38,580 nucleotides of DNA from Prevotella jejuni (GTDB lineage Bacteria > Bacteroidota > Bacteroidia > Bacteroidales > Bacteroidaceae), in NCBI RefSeq assembly GCF_900187995.1, contig NZ_FZNZ01000033.1, positions 1-38,580 on the forward strand, given 5' to 3'. Positions 7,690 through 15,659 of the stretch are shown in pieces. Within the stretch, counting starts at the first letter, position 1. Every line of letters begins with the position of its first letter. A model generated the notes under the pieces. The model saw only the letters and a program-made list of their open reading frames with translations, was not told the DNA's origin and did no database searches. The position numbers and the translations under genes were made by a program.

Positions 7690-9062
7690 TTGGGCACCAC
7701 CTGCATTGCAGGTGGTGCTTTTCCTTTCATCGCCCCTCTCCAAGCACGAGGAAGAAGCCCTCCTATCCTCTTCACGCCAAGACATCACGCTAAATCTGTA
7801 AACTATTTTCGTCCCTCTCCCATCCTGTCCATGCCCTTCAACGCTCAAGGAAAGGCCCTTCAACATCCGAGAACATGCCTTTCTTGATACAAGAACATGC
7901 CCTTCTTGATGCAAGAAAGGCCTCTCCTCTTTTCGTATCCATAACTCACTGAAATCATGTGTGTTATATTCTTCCTTCTTGCTAATATCTCTATCGTAAA
8001 TAAAGGGCGGCCTTGTTGTGTTTTGTAAATGTTTTTCATGCGTGTTGAGAATGACTTATATCATCACGAGACAGATACGCTCACCGATTCATAGCGTCTC
8101 TTTCTCTCACGAAGGGGATTTCTTTCTCTTATTCTGGGGAGTCTTTTCTCTCACAGAACTCACAGATTTAACAGAACATATTTGCGCACTGTTTCGAGCC
8201 CATGAGGAGCTGGCCCCTCCCCCAACCCCTCCCCCGCAGGGAGGGGCGTAGTATGTGAGGTTACCCCTACAAGACTGCCATTAAGGGACATAACGAAGCC
8301 TACATCCTTTTTATAGGGGTATCTCGGTGATTACTCCCCTTCCCTTCGGGGGAGGGGAAGGGGGAGGGGCCACTATCTTTCTGAACCCTGTGTGTTCTGT
8401 TCTTCTGTGTTTTTCTGTGAGAAAAAGAATACACCCTCGCTATGAGATGAGACACATGTGACTCGCTGGGGAGTTCTTTCTCTCACGAAAGACTTTTCTT
8501 TCTCTCACAGAACTCACAGATTTGACAGACCCTTTTTGCGCACAATTTCGAACTCACAGAAGGCCTCCGGCATACAGATATCACAGAACGTTATAGCTAA
8601 AGGTGGCTGTAACGTTCTGTGATATCGGTTGACTTAATGTCTCTGTGAAACCCTGTGTGTTCTGTTCATCTGTGTTTTTCTGTGAGAAAAAGAAAACACT
8701 TGAGAGTCGTGGGGAGGTTTTTCTTTTATGCTGGATATTTTTTTCTCTCACAGAGAACACGGAGGTCACGGAGGTTTTAAGCTCACGGTTTCGAGCCCAC
8801 AGAAGGCCTCCGGCATACAGAGTTCACAGAGCGTTATAGCTAAAGGTGGGTGTTGGGTGTTGGGCATTAGGTGTTGAGGATTAGCCATAGATGGGTGGTG
8901 GGTGATAGTTGTTAGGTGTTAATGATTAGTCATAAAGGTGTCGGCGAGGGTTCACATTCCTATCAAGACACACGCAGCGAAGTAGGGGTAACCTCGGTGA
9001 TTACGCCCCTCCCTTTGGGGGAGGGGAAGGGGGAGGGGCCAACTGGGGCTGGGGGTGAGGCG
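7690..9062. repeat. Intergenic repeat block 7.7-9.06 kb
   Basis: No gene is seen. From left: a CCCTTCTTG-type element (7830-7930), the conserved AT-rich tail (copy 2, 7939-8120), CACAG hairpin half (8095-8205), GC-rich element rightward (8212-8270), GC-rich element leftward (8313-8371), a CTGTG half (8385-8425), a nearly complete CACAG/CTGTG hairpin (about 8500-8692), another CACAG half (8745-8840), heptamer runs (8845-8935), and a leftward GC-rich element (8983-9040). Short ORFs here repeat the same artefactual peptide themes seen in the other blocks. Confidence 0.8.
8503..8692. repeat. Best-preserved CACAG/CTGTG palindromic element
   Basis: The centre folds into a long hairpin: GATATCACAGAACGTTATAGC pairs with GCTGTAACGTTCTGTGATATC (about 8576-8628) around TAAAGGTG. 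The outer ends are TTTCTCTCACAG and CTGTGAGAAAAAG, again complementary. Between them CTGTG or CACAG recurs about every 11 bases. The architecture resembles a MITE, but no transposase or target duplication is seen. Confidence 0.7.
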
Positions 9063-10139
9063 TCACTTAGCCTCCTTATTCCTCCCAACAAGCGCACGGA
9101 GGGTGAAGTAGAGCTCTTCTTGAAGACGGAAGAGGAGCCATAAAGGACGAAAGGGGAACCATGAGGGGCGATGAAGGAGCCTTGTAGGACAACGAAGAGA
9201 GGACCATGAGGAGCGGTGGGAGGGCTGGGAAGGACGGAAGGGGATATAGCCGAACTTGCGGCGGAGGGACGGACTGACCTGCTGAAGATGGATGGTTTGC
9301 CAGACGTGGCGCATGATTGACAAGGCTTCTTGGCGGTCGGTGGCCGAGAGCTCATGCCGATGAAGATAATAGAAGAGGTATAACCCCACTAAATTCTGCC
9401 ATCTTATCGTCTCATAACAACGGAGGTTGACCTCGGAGGTGCCTATGGCAACGAGCTGACAACGCATACGCTCGTTGGCTAAGAGATAGTCGAAACGGCG
9501 CACACTGACCCTGTGTGTGGTAGAAGAAGTGTGCTGCCGATAGTAGTAAACACCCTCGCAGACCGCTACCTTACGGGATTTTAGATAATGAATACGTGTT
9601 ATGTTCTCGTCACTATACGTCCGTAGGGCATCGTCGTAAGGGTAGGCATGGTGGATAGCTGCCCTGATGGCATAGACTCCATGTATCTTCCATGTAAGGC
9701 TATCGACAAATGCTCTCTCACCCGACAGGGCCTCGAAAGGGGGCATGGGATAGGTTTTCTCACGCCCATCAGCATAGTGGAGAACAACCTGAAAGAGTAC
9801 GCTATCAACGTCATCGGTGAAGGTCTTGCAGACAGCCTCAAGTGCATTGGGGGCTAACCAGTCGTCGCTATCCACAAAGCAGATAAACTCGCCCGAAGCA
9901 TTCGACAGTGCCACGTTGCGGGCAAAGGCTATCCCATGGTTCTCATCGAGGGCAAACACCTTCACACGTCTGTCTCTTTCGGCATAGTCTCGTAGGATGG
10001 CAAGGGAGTTATCGGTTGATGAGTCGTCGACACAAAGCACCTCTATGTCGTGCAAAGTCTGCCCTAAGAGGGAGTCAAGGCATTGCGGCAAGTAGGCAGC
10101 CGAGTTATAAACGGCAACGAGAATACTAATCTTTGGCAT
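9063..10139 (-). CDS. Family 2 glycosyltransferase with repeat-encoded C-terminus
   Basis: A 358-residue GT-A fold enzyme expected to move a sugar from a nucleotide-sugar to a growing glycan on the inner face of the membrane. N-terminal ISILVAVYNSAAYLPQCLDS, then VLCVDDSSTDNS (residues 35-45), NHGIAFARN (67-75) and the metal-binding DSDD at 90-93 are all present. Its start overlaps the end of the upstream flippase gene by 14 bases, implying translational coupling. Residues ~299-343 (rich in Arg, Pro, Ser, Trp, Phe) are encoded by a 22-bp tandem array (9113-9243) and look unlike an enzyme tail, so the native C-terminus has probably been replaced or extended. Donor and acceptor cannot be told from sequence. 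Confidence 0.9.
   Translation of the reverse strand: MPKISILVAVYNSAAYLPQCLDSLLGQTLHDIEVLCVDDSSTDNSLAILRDYAERDRRVKVFALDENHGIAFARNVALSNASGEFICFVDSDDWLAPNALEAVCKTFTDDVDSVLFQVVLHYADGREKTYPMPPFEALSGERAFVDSLTWKIHGVYAIRAAIHHAYPYDDALRTYSDENITRIHYLKSRKVAVCEGVYYYRQHTSSTTHRVSVRRFDYLLANERMRCQLVAIGTSEVNLRCYETIRWQNLVGLYLFYYLHRHELSATDRQEALSIMRHVWQTIHLQQVSPSLRRKFGYIPFRPSQPSHRSSWSSLRCPTRLLHRPSWFPFRPLWLLFRLQEELYFTLRALVGRNKEAK
9113..9243. repeat. 22-bp tandem repeats inside the 3' end of the GT2 gene
   Basis: Successive units start at 9135, 9157, 9179, 9201 and 9223, sharing a core like CCATGAGGGGCGATGAAG, with a decayed unit before 9135. Since 22 is not a multiple of three, each unit is read in a different frame, giving a low-complexity Arg/Pro/Trp-rich peptide. 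Confidence 0.75.
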
Positions 10140-11634
10140 GGCGAGTAAACTTATTTTTCACCTTATTAATCATGGTGTTCCATAGTCCCGACTTCGATCT
10201 CAACACACGAAGGGAGACTATCGTACTGGTGAGGCACAACGTTAGGGCTGCTCCCCAGCGTAGGCTGTCGTGTTCAGAACGTACACAAAAGAAGACGAGG
10301 AGGCCGATAGTCATCTGAATGAGCGTATAGACCACCACAGAAGACGACAGTCGATAGTCGTAACGTGCGTAGGCATAGCCGTAGACACAGCCGAGATTGA
10401 GCACTCCTGCTGCTGCTGCGCCTAATCCAGCACCAAAGAGTTGTCCCTTCCAGAAGCCAAGTAGCACGAGAGAAACAAGTAGGAGATCATACAGACCCTC
10501 TAAGATTAGATAAGAGCGGGAGTCGCCCTTGGCCAAAGGGATATATTCTACGGGTAAGCGAATGGCCCGCACATACATCGCCAAGACCAACACTTGTGCC
10601 ATGCCGAGGGCTGGAAGGAACTTATCAGAATAAAGGAAGAGAATCAACTGGGGTAGGAACAGGAGGAAAAAAGACAGTAGAGGCGAGATGAGCAAAAGCG
10701 TCACTTCTATCTGACGGTTGACGATCTGGTTGAAAGTGAACCGTAAGCTATTCACACCAGAGAGCCGAGGAAAGTAGTCAGTCTCCATCGCTGAGAACAC
10801 CATACCAGCATAAACCATCGTCATCATGAACCCTGCATTATAGAAGCCAACGGTCGACAGGTCGGCTACATTGTTCAGATAACTACGTATGATCAGCTCG
10901 GCTCCAGAGCCTAAGATGCCTGCGAGGACGAAAGCTGTGCCCAGACGTATCATGCCCCAACCCTTGTCTAATAGCGACTTACGCAAGGAGACGTGTGGAG
11001 GATAGAGCCGATAGGACACGACGATGGTTAGGAGTAGTTGCACTAAGGCCATCAACACCAACGAAGGGACGATGGCTGTGTCGCCAAAAAGATAATAGAG
11101 TGGGACGGTCAGAACCAAGGCTGCGAGGACGTTATAGACCGAGATAGCCGCTAAAGCACCCAACTTACGGACGCCTTTGAGGATGGCCAGTTCGCCTCCC
11201 GCCAATGCTGTCAGTGCAACACAAGGCGAGAGCAGTACGAAATGAAGCGTGTGGCCGTCCCATGAGAAGGTGTAACGACTTAGTAGCGGACTGAGGGCTA
11301 TGCAGATAAAAAGACCCAACAAGGCCGTCAGCAAACTCCATGAGCGCACGACAGCGATGTCGGTCGTCAGCTTCTCCTCGTCTCCCTTGTCGTAATCCTC
11401 AGCCAGATTGCGCACAGCACTCATAGGGATACCGAAGTTCGTAGCGTCGCCTATGAGTCTTGTTGACGAGTTAAAGAGAGAGATAAGACCGACTCCCTGC
11501 GGTCCAAGTAACATTGCAACGCACTTGTTACGGACGATACCAATCAGCACATTCAGCACCTGTACACCACCAAAGAGGCTGATGTACTTTAAGATATGTA
11601 GGTAGCTGTCAGTATTAGAGACTTTTTTCATCAT
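10126..11634 (-). CDS. O-antigen/polysaccharide flippase (Wzx-like, MOP superfamily)
   Basis: A 502-residue, very hydrophobic protein with about 12-14 membrane segments. The N-terminus (YLHILKYISLFGGVQVLNVLIG, then AMLLGPQGVGLISLFNS) is typical of O-antigen translocases of the MOP superfamily, which move undecaprenyl-linked glycans across the inner membrane. A short basic cytoplasmic end (INKVKNKFTRHAKD) is as expected. It is first in a leftward pair with the GT2 gene (14-base overlap) and diverges from a rightward set of three glycosyltransferase genes, which fits a small surface-polysaccharide cluster. Two adjacent Met codons could start it. No polymerase (Wzy) or initiating sugar-phosphate transferase is in the window. 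Confidence 0.88.
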   Translation of the reverse strand: MMKKVSNTDSYLHILKYISLFGGVQVLNVLIGIVRNKCVAMLLGPQGVGLISLFNSSTRLIGDATNFGIPMSAVRNLAEDYDKGDEEKLTTDIAVVRSWSLLTALLGLFICIALSPLLSRYTFSWDGHTLHFVLLSPCVALTALAGGELAILKGVRKLGALAAISVYNVLAALVLTVPLYYLFGDTAIVPSLVLMALVQLLLTIVVSYRLYPPHVSLRKSLLDKGWGMIRLGTAFVLAGILGSGAELIIRSYLNNVADLSTVGFYNAGFMMTMVYAGMVFSAMETDYFPRLSGVNSLRFTFNQIVNRQIEVTLLLISPLLSFFLLFLPQLILFLYSDKFLPALGMAQVLVLAMYVRAIRLPVEYIPLAKGDSRSYLILEGLYDLLLVSLVLLGFWKGQLFGAGLGAAAAGVLNLGCVYGYAYARYDYRLSSSVVVYTLIQMTIGLLVFFCVRSEHDSLRWGAALTLCLTSTIVSLRVLRSKSGLWNTMINKVKNKFTRHAKD

Positions 11635-11663
11635 AATAACTAACGCATTTCAAAGTTTTTTAT

Positions 11664-11671
11664 TATTTTTG
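11664..11671 (+). promoter_or_regulatory. Candidate -7 element for the rightward glycosyltransferase genes
   Basis: TATTTTTG matches TAnnTTTG and lies 17 bases before the start codon at 11689. No good -33 TTTG is found at the right spacing, so this is a weak call. The 54-bp gap between the two divergent genes must hold both promoters. Confidence 0.4.
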
Positions 11672-11688
11672 CATCAAACTATTATCAC

Positions 11689-12582
11689 ATGAGTCTATCT
11701 ATTATCATACCTATCTTTAACGTTGAAGACACGCTTCGTCGCTGCTTGAGGAGTGTGTTGGCTCAGATAGACAACACGATGGAGGTGGTGCTCGTTGATG
11801 ATGGTTCGACGGACGCTTCACGGCAGATTGCAGAGGAGATGACGGCCGACAGGGCGAACTGTAGGCTTATCTACCAGACAAATAGGGGTCTTTCGGCTGC
11901 AAGAAACGCAGGGATAGACGTGGCAACAGGCGACTATATTACCTTTGTCGACTCTGATGACTTCGTTGCCGAGGGTTCTTACGCGGCCTTGATGGCTGTG
12001 TTAGCTGCTCACCCCGACTACGACATCCTTGAATATCCTGCCTTGCTGCACTATGGATGTGCGTCGAAGCAACGCTTGCTGACCTTCGATGACACGACAG
12101 TCGACTCTGTTCGCGACTATTGGCTACGGGGTGGTCACCTACACACCTACGCTTGTAATAAGATTTTCCGACGTGATCTCTTTTCTGAGATACGCTTCCC
12201 TGTGGGCAAGGTGTTCGAAGATGTCTATACTTATCCTTACCTTCTCCAACGGGCAAAGGTAGTGGCAACAACCTCCGTGGGCCTGTACTATTACTGTCAG
12301 AACGACAGAGGCATCACCGCTCAGGCTGGGGGAAAGGAACTGACCGACCTCCTCAATGCGCATCTCAAGCACCTTCATCTATGGGGCGAACTGACTCCTG
12401 CCTATTACGAGGCGTTGGTAAACATTCAGATGGATGTCTATGAGACCACACAGGCCGCTCCCCTCCTACCCGTCCTACCCTACAAAGGGACCTTGAAACT
12501 CTTTATTCTCCACCTAATAGGATTAAAACGCTTATGTCAACTCAACCAGTTTATTCACAAAATAAGGAAGATAAGCCATTAG
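11689..12582 (+). CDS. Family 2 glycosyltransferase
   Basis: A 297-residue GT-A enzyme. Visible motifs are LSIIIPIFNVEDTLRRCL at the N-terminus, VVLVDDGSTD (residues 33-42), NRGLSAARNAG (65-75) and DSDD at 88-91, the metal and nucleotide-sugar site. It also has EDVYTYPYLL, the ED that commonly lies on the acceptor side in this family. It heads a rightward set with 12534 and 13660 and diverges from the flippase gene. It is likely a glycan-assembling transferase at the inner membrane; sugar specificity is unknown. Confidence 0.92.
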   Translation: MSLSIIIPIFNVEDTLRRCLRSVLAQIDNTMEVVLVDDGSTDASRQIAEEMTADRANCRLIYQTNRGLSAARNAGIDVATGDYITFVDSDDFVAEGSYAALMAVLAAHPDYDILEYPALLHYGCASKQRLLTFDDTTVDSVRDYWLRGGHLHTYACNKIFRRDLFSEIRFPVGKVFEDVYTYPYLLQRAKVVATTSVGLYYYCQNDRGITAQAGGKELTDLLNAHLKHLHLWGELTPAYYEALVNIQMDVYETTQAAPLLPVLPYKGTLKLFILHLIGLKRLCQLNQFIHKIRKISH

Positions 12583-13517
12583 TAAGCTTCATTGTCACTT
12601 ACTATAGCGAGTCTATTGATATACTAAGAGACTGTGTCAACAGTATTTTGGCATTGAGTCTCAATGAGACCGAACGCCAGATTATCGTCGTGGATGACGG
12701 TGCCGACTATTCGCCTATCAATGAGTTACTGGCCTTATCGGCCGACATCATCTATGTCAGACAGCCTAACCAAGGATTAGGACAGGCCCGTAACACGGGA
12801 TTGGCCTTGGCTGAAGGCAGCTTTGTTCAGTTCGTTGATGCCGACGATATGTTGCTGACAAGCACCTACGAGCAGTGCCTTGACATCATTAGATACCAAG
12901 AGACCGACATGGTTCTGTTTGAGTCTACGGATAAGACGACGGTCAAACCGCTCGCTGACGCACAGGGTCCGGTTAGTGGAACGGAGTATATGACACACAA
13001 CAACATAAACGGCTCGGTATGTACGCTCCTCTTTCATAAGGACATACTACACGACCTTCGCTTCCCGAAGGGTACGCTCCATGAGGATGAAGAGTTTACC
13101 CCACAACTCATGCTACGTGCTGAAAGCATCTACACAACCCATAACAAGGCTTATTACTACCGTAAACGCGAGGGCTCAATCATGCACAGACGTGACAGAC
13201 GGTGGCGCATCAGACGCCTTGCTGACGCCGAACAGGTTATCTACCGACTACAAGAAGGGGTAGACCACCTCCCTGTTAAGGAGCGTATCGCTATGGAACG
13301 ACGCATCGCACAACTGTCAATGGACTTGATCTACAATGTCATCACGCTCACACATGACGAGACTCATCTCAACCATGTACTCCAACGTCTCTCGCAGCAC
13401 GGCCTCTTCCCGCTGCCTGACAAGGATTATACAAGTAAGTATAAATGGTTTAGAAGAATGACGAACAGTAGTTTCGGACGTAGATTACTACTAATGACTT
13501 TACGTCTGAAACGGTAA
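12534..13517 (+). CDS. Family 2 glycosyltransferase
   Basis: A 327-residue GT2 enzyme with VSFIVTYYSESIDILRDCV (residues 17-35), IIVVDDGADYS (50-60), NQGLGQARNTGLA (79-91) and VDADD at 101-105, plus HEDEEFTPQLML further on. The only in-frame Met before the catalytic domain is at 12534, so the gene overlaps the 3' end of the previous one by 49 bases in another frame. That is unusually long and suggests tight translational coupling or a recently altered 3' end of the upstream gene. It is likely to act in the same glycan pathway as its neighbours. Confidence 0.92.
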   Translation: MSTQPVYSQNKEDKPLVSFIVTYYSESIDILRDCVNSILALSLNETERQIIVVDDGADYSPINELLALSADIIYVRQPNQGLGQARNTGLALAEGSFVQFVDADDMLLTSTYEQCLDIIRYQETDMVLFESTDKTTVKPLADAQGPVSGTEYMTHNNINGSVCTLLFHKDILHDLRFPKGTLHEDEEFTPQLMLRAESIYTTHNKAYYYRKREGSIMHRRDRRWRIRRLADAEQVIYRLQEGVDHLPVKERIAMERRIAQLSMDLIYNVITLTHDETHLNHVLQRLSQHGLFPLPDKDYTSKYKWFRRMTNSSFGRRLLLMTLRLKR

Positions 13518-13659
13518 TTTTTATCTACGAGAAGGGGACTGACTGTCTTACACCTGTCCTATCCCAAGACATCTGTGATGGCCTAATAAGAACACATGAA
13601 CAGGACGATCTAAAAAGCAACTAACCCCTTCTCCCTCAGCGAAAGAACACCCACAACGA

Positions 13660-14754
13660 ATGAGAATCCTCCTCTTAGGCGAATATAGTAACGTACATAA
13701 CACACTGGCAAAGGGTCTGCGCCAATTAGGACACACGGTGACTGTGGTCTCAAATGGCGACTTCTGGAAGAACTACCCACGTGACATCGATGTAGCCCGA
13801 CCCTCTGGTCGACTCGGTGGACTGCGCCTATTGGCTAAAATCTATGCCTTGCTGCCCCGCCTGCGAGGCTATGATGTCGTACAGTTCATCAACCCCATGT
13901 TCTTTGAACTTAAAGCCGAACGCCTCAGCTCGATATTTCGTTATCTGAAGAAGCATAATAAGAAGCTGATACTCTGTGGTTTCGGAATGGATTACTATTG
14001 GGTAGATACGTGCTCAACGACGATGCCCTTGCGTTATAGCGACTTTAATATCGGTAGCAGACTGCGCCAGAACGAGGAGGCTAAGGCCGAGCGCAAGGAC
14101 TGGATCGGTACGGAGAAGGAACGGCTTAACATACTGATGGCGAACGAGTGTGACGCTATCGTGACAGGACTCTACGAATACTGGCGATGCTACGAACCGC
14201 ATTTCCCGAAGAAGACGGTCTTTATCCCCTTCCCTATCGTGGTGGGTGAGCGGCCCAACATACCTGACACACCACCAGACCTCCTGAACCTCTTCATCGG
14301 AATTAGTAAGAGTCGGTCGGCTTATAAAGGTACGGATATCATGCTGCGAGCGGCCGAGACGGTGAAAGAACACTATCCTGACAAACTCAACCTTAAGCTT
14401 GTAACGGGCTTACCCTTTGATGAATACGTGCGTACGATGCTGGGCTCGGATGCTATCATGGACCAGCTCTACAGCTACACGCCCTCGATGAATCCCTTAG
14501 AGGCCATGGCCCACGGTATTATCTGTATCGGTGGCGGCGAACCAGAGAACTATGCTATCCTCAACGAGACCGTCCTCCACCCCATCATCAACGTCCTCCC
14601 CACCTACGAGAGTTGCGTAGAAGAACTCACAAAGCTGGTCAACAACCTCTCTCTCATCCCCTCTCTCCGCCGCCAAAGCTATGAGTATGTCTGCAAGCAC
14701 CACGACTTTATCAAGGTGGCCCAAGCCTATATCGAATTGTATAGGGGGTTGTGA
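13660..14754 (+). CDS. GT-B fold glycosyltransferase (family 4-like)
   Basis: A 364-residue protein. The N-terminal Rossmann half begins MRILLLGEYSNVHNTLAKGL with HTVTVVSNGDFW. The C-terminal half has LFIGISKSRSAYKGTDIML and the donor-site segment PSMNPLEAMAHGIICIGG, whose Glu and Gly residues are typical of retaining GT4 enzymes. It lies 142 bp after the second GT2 gene and is the last of the rightward cluster. The intervening gap shows no clear promoter, so co-transcription is likely. The substrate is unknown. Confidence 0.85.
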   Translation: MRILLLGEYSNVHNTLAKGLRQLGHTVTVVSNGDFWKNYPRDIDVARPSGRLGGLRLLAKIYALLPRLRGYDVVQFINPMFFELKAERLSSIFRYLKKHNKKLILCGFGMDYYWVDTCSTTMPLRYSDFNIGSRLRQNEEAKAERKDWIGTEKERLNILMANECDAIVTGLYEYWRCYEPHFPKKTVFIPFPIVVGERPNIPDTPPDLLNLFIGISKSRSAYKGTDIMLRAAETVKEHYPDKLNLKLVTGLPFDEYVRTMLGSDAIMDQLYSYTPSMNPLEAMAHGIICIGGGEPENYAILNETVLHPIINVLPTYESCVEELTKLVNNLSLIPSLRRQSYEYVCKHHDFIKVAQAYIELYRGL

Positions 14755-14784
14755 GGGAGGATAAAAGCGGTGGGCAACGCCATT

Positions 14785-14821
14785 AAACAAATGCATAAAG
14801 CCCCCCGCAAAGCGAGAGGCT
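14785..14821 (-). terminator. Terminator of the two-gene small-protein module
   Basis: AGCCCCCCGC (14799-14808) and GCGAGAGGCT (14812-14821) pair over 10 bp, using some G-U pairs, around a three-base loop. On the minus strand the stem is followed by TTTATGCATTTGTTT. It lies 56 bp past the stop codon of the gene at 14878. Confidence 0.7.
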
Positions 14822-14877
14822 GCTATGCACTCACAGGCGATGAGTGACTTTTGTCATAGGCCAATAAGGAACCTCAC

Positions 14878-15132
14878 CTATATATTCTCAGCAGCTCGAC
14901 GTATCCGAGCAGACAGGTCCATAAGCGCATTTCGCAGCTGTTCAGCCTCTTGTTCGTTGAAACCACCTGCTCCTCCATTACCGTCGATACCATCCATTTT
15001 GTGATAGAACCACGACGATGACTTCTGGAAATAGGTTCCTGCAAAATCCCGCCATGAGACAGCCATAAGGATATCTTGTACTTTTCTTTTCATATCTGTA
15101 ACCACTACTGGTTTTGTCATTACTGTTTCCAT
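14878..15132 (-). CDS. DUF5053-like small protein (84 aa)
   Basis: An 84-residue protein with TDMKRKVQDILMAVSWRDFA, then YFQKSSSWFYHKMDG and GIDGNGGAGGF, ending with a helix (EAEQLRNALMDLSARIRRA). This matches my memory of DUF5053, a small Bacteroidota family of unknown role. The SWFYHKMDGIDGN segment looks like a DNA-binding-type helix-turn-helix core, but that is an inference. It is second in a two-gene unit, 61 bp after the gene at 15194, and is followed by a terminator. Start could be Met1 (15132) or Met5 (15120). Confidence 0.8.
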   Translation of the reverse strand: METVMTKPVVVTDMKRKVQDILMAVSWRDFAGTYFQKSSSWFYHKMDGIDGNGGAGGFNEQEAEQLRNALMDLSARIRRAAENI

Positions 15133-15193
15133 ATCTGTATGCTGTTTATGTTTTAATATGCTCTCCCACCTGATAAGGAGGGAAAGAGGGCGT

Positions 15194-15355
15194 TTATTCG
15201 TCGTATGATGACCGAACCATTGAGTCGAAGAGTTGTTGTAAGTCCCACAAGAGCTCGGGGTATCCGTTTGGAAAAGACCGATTGTAATTTCTTATACCCT
15301 CAAGGAGTTCCCGCTCTTCGGGCGTAACCTCCATCATTTCCTTCCGCTGTTTCAT
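15194..15355 (-). CDS. Small acidic protein (53 aa), partner of the DUF5053-like gene
   Basis: A 53-residue protein starting MKQRKEMMEVTPEERELLEG, then IRNYNRSFPNGYPELLWDLQ and ending LFDSMVRSSYDE. It is mostly helical and similar in style to small Bacteroidota hypotheticals with 'EERELxxxIRNYRKSFPNG'. The reading frame stays open to 15457, but the promoter at 15382-15413 puts transcription start near 15375. This selects the Met at 15355 with a ~20-base leader. No function is assigned. The two-gene unit with its own promoter and terminator could be a toxin-antitoxin-like or regulatory pair, but no toxin family is recognised. Confidence 0.72.
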   Translation of the reverse strand: MKQRKEMMEVTPEERELLEGIRNYNRSFPNGYPELLWDLQQLFDSMVRSSYDE

Positions 15356-15381
15356 ATTCTCATAGTATTCTTTTGACAATA

Positions 15382-15413
15382 CAAAAGTACTATAAATATT
15401 TGTAGTAAGCAAA
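15382..15413 (-). promoter_or_regulatory. Bacteroidota promoter for the two-gene small-protein module
   Basis: On the minus strand, TTTG (15413-15410), a 20-base spacer, and TACTTTTG (15389-15382), matching TTTG-N19/20-TAnnTTTG. Transcription should start near 15375, which decides the start of the 53-aa gene at 15355. Confidence 0.8.
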
Positions 15414-15566
15414 TGTTTACTACGAAAAACGTAGTGATGTTGTATTAAGCAAGTCAAATCATGGATGTATAAAAACTGTCATAACGATACTATTCTGAGA
15501 TATTCTCACAAACTCAAAACTAAGCCTTTGGATAGAAAAGACTATACTCATTTATGTTATTTTCTG

Positions 15567-15651
15567 TTTGCTGTCATATTTAACACTTCTCATAATAACC
15601 TTCCTTTCAGTAGGTTGCATACACAAAAGCCGTGACAAGAATGACAGCAAA
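15567..15651. repeat. TTTGCTGTCAT inverted-repeat element (copy 1)
   Basis: TTTGCTGTCAT (15567-15577) is matched by ATGACAGCAAA (15641-15651). The sequence between them (ATTTAACA, then TTC, then ACAAGA before the right arm) resembles the copy at 36384-36469. It is about 85 bp long with no ORF. It may be a protein-binding or replication-related site, or the end of a lost mobile element. Confidence 0.6.
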
Positions 15652-15659
15652 TCTTAAAC

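Noticed and set aside
9063..14754. Complete capsule or O-antigen locus
   Set aside because: Only a flippase and four transferases are present; no polymerase, initiating transferase, export (Wza/Wzc) or sugar-nucleotide synthesis genes, so it is a small or partial cluster.
15356..15457. Longer start for the 53-aa gene (87 residues)
   Set aside because: The consensus promoter at 15382-15413 lies within this extension and transcription would start downstream of the upper Met.
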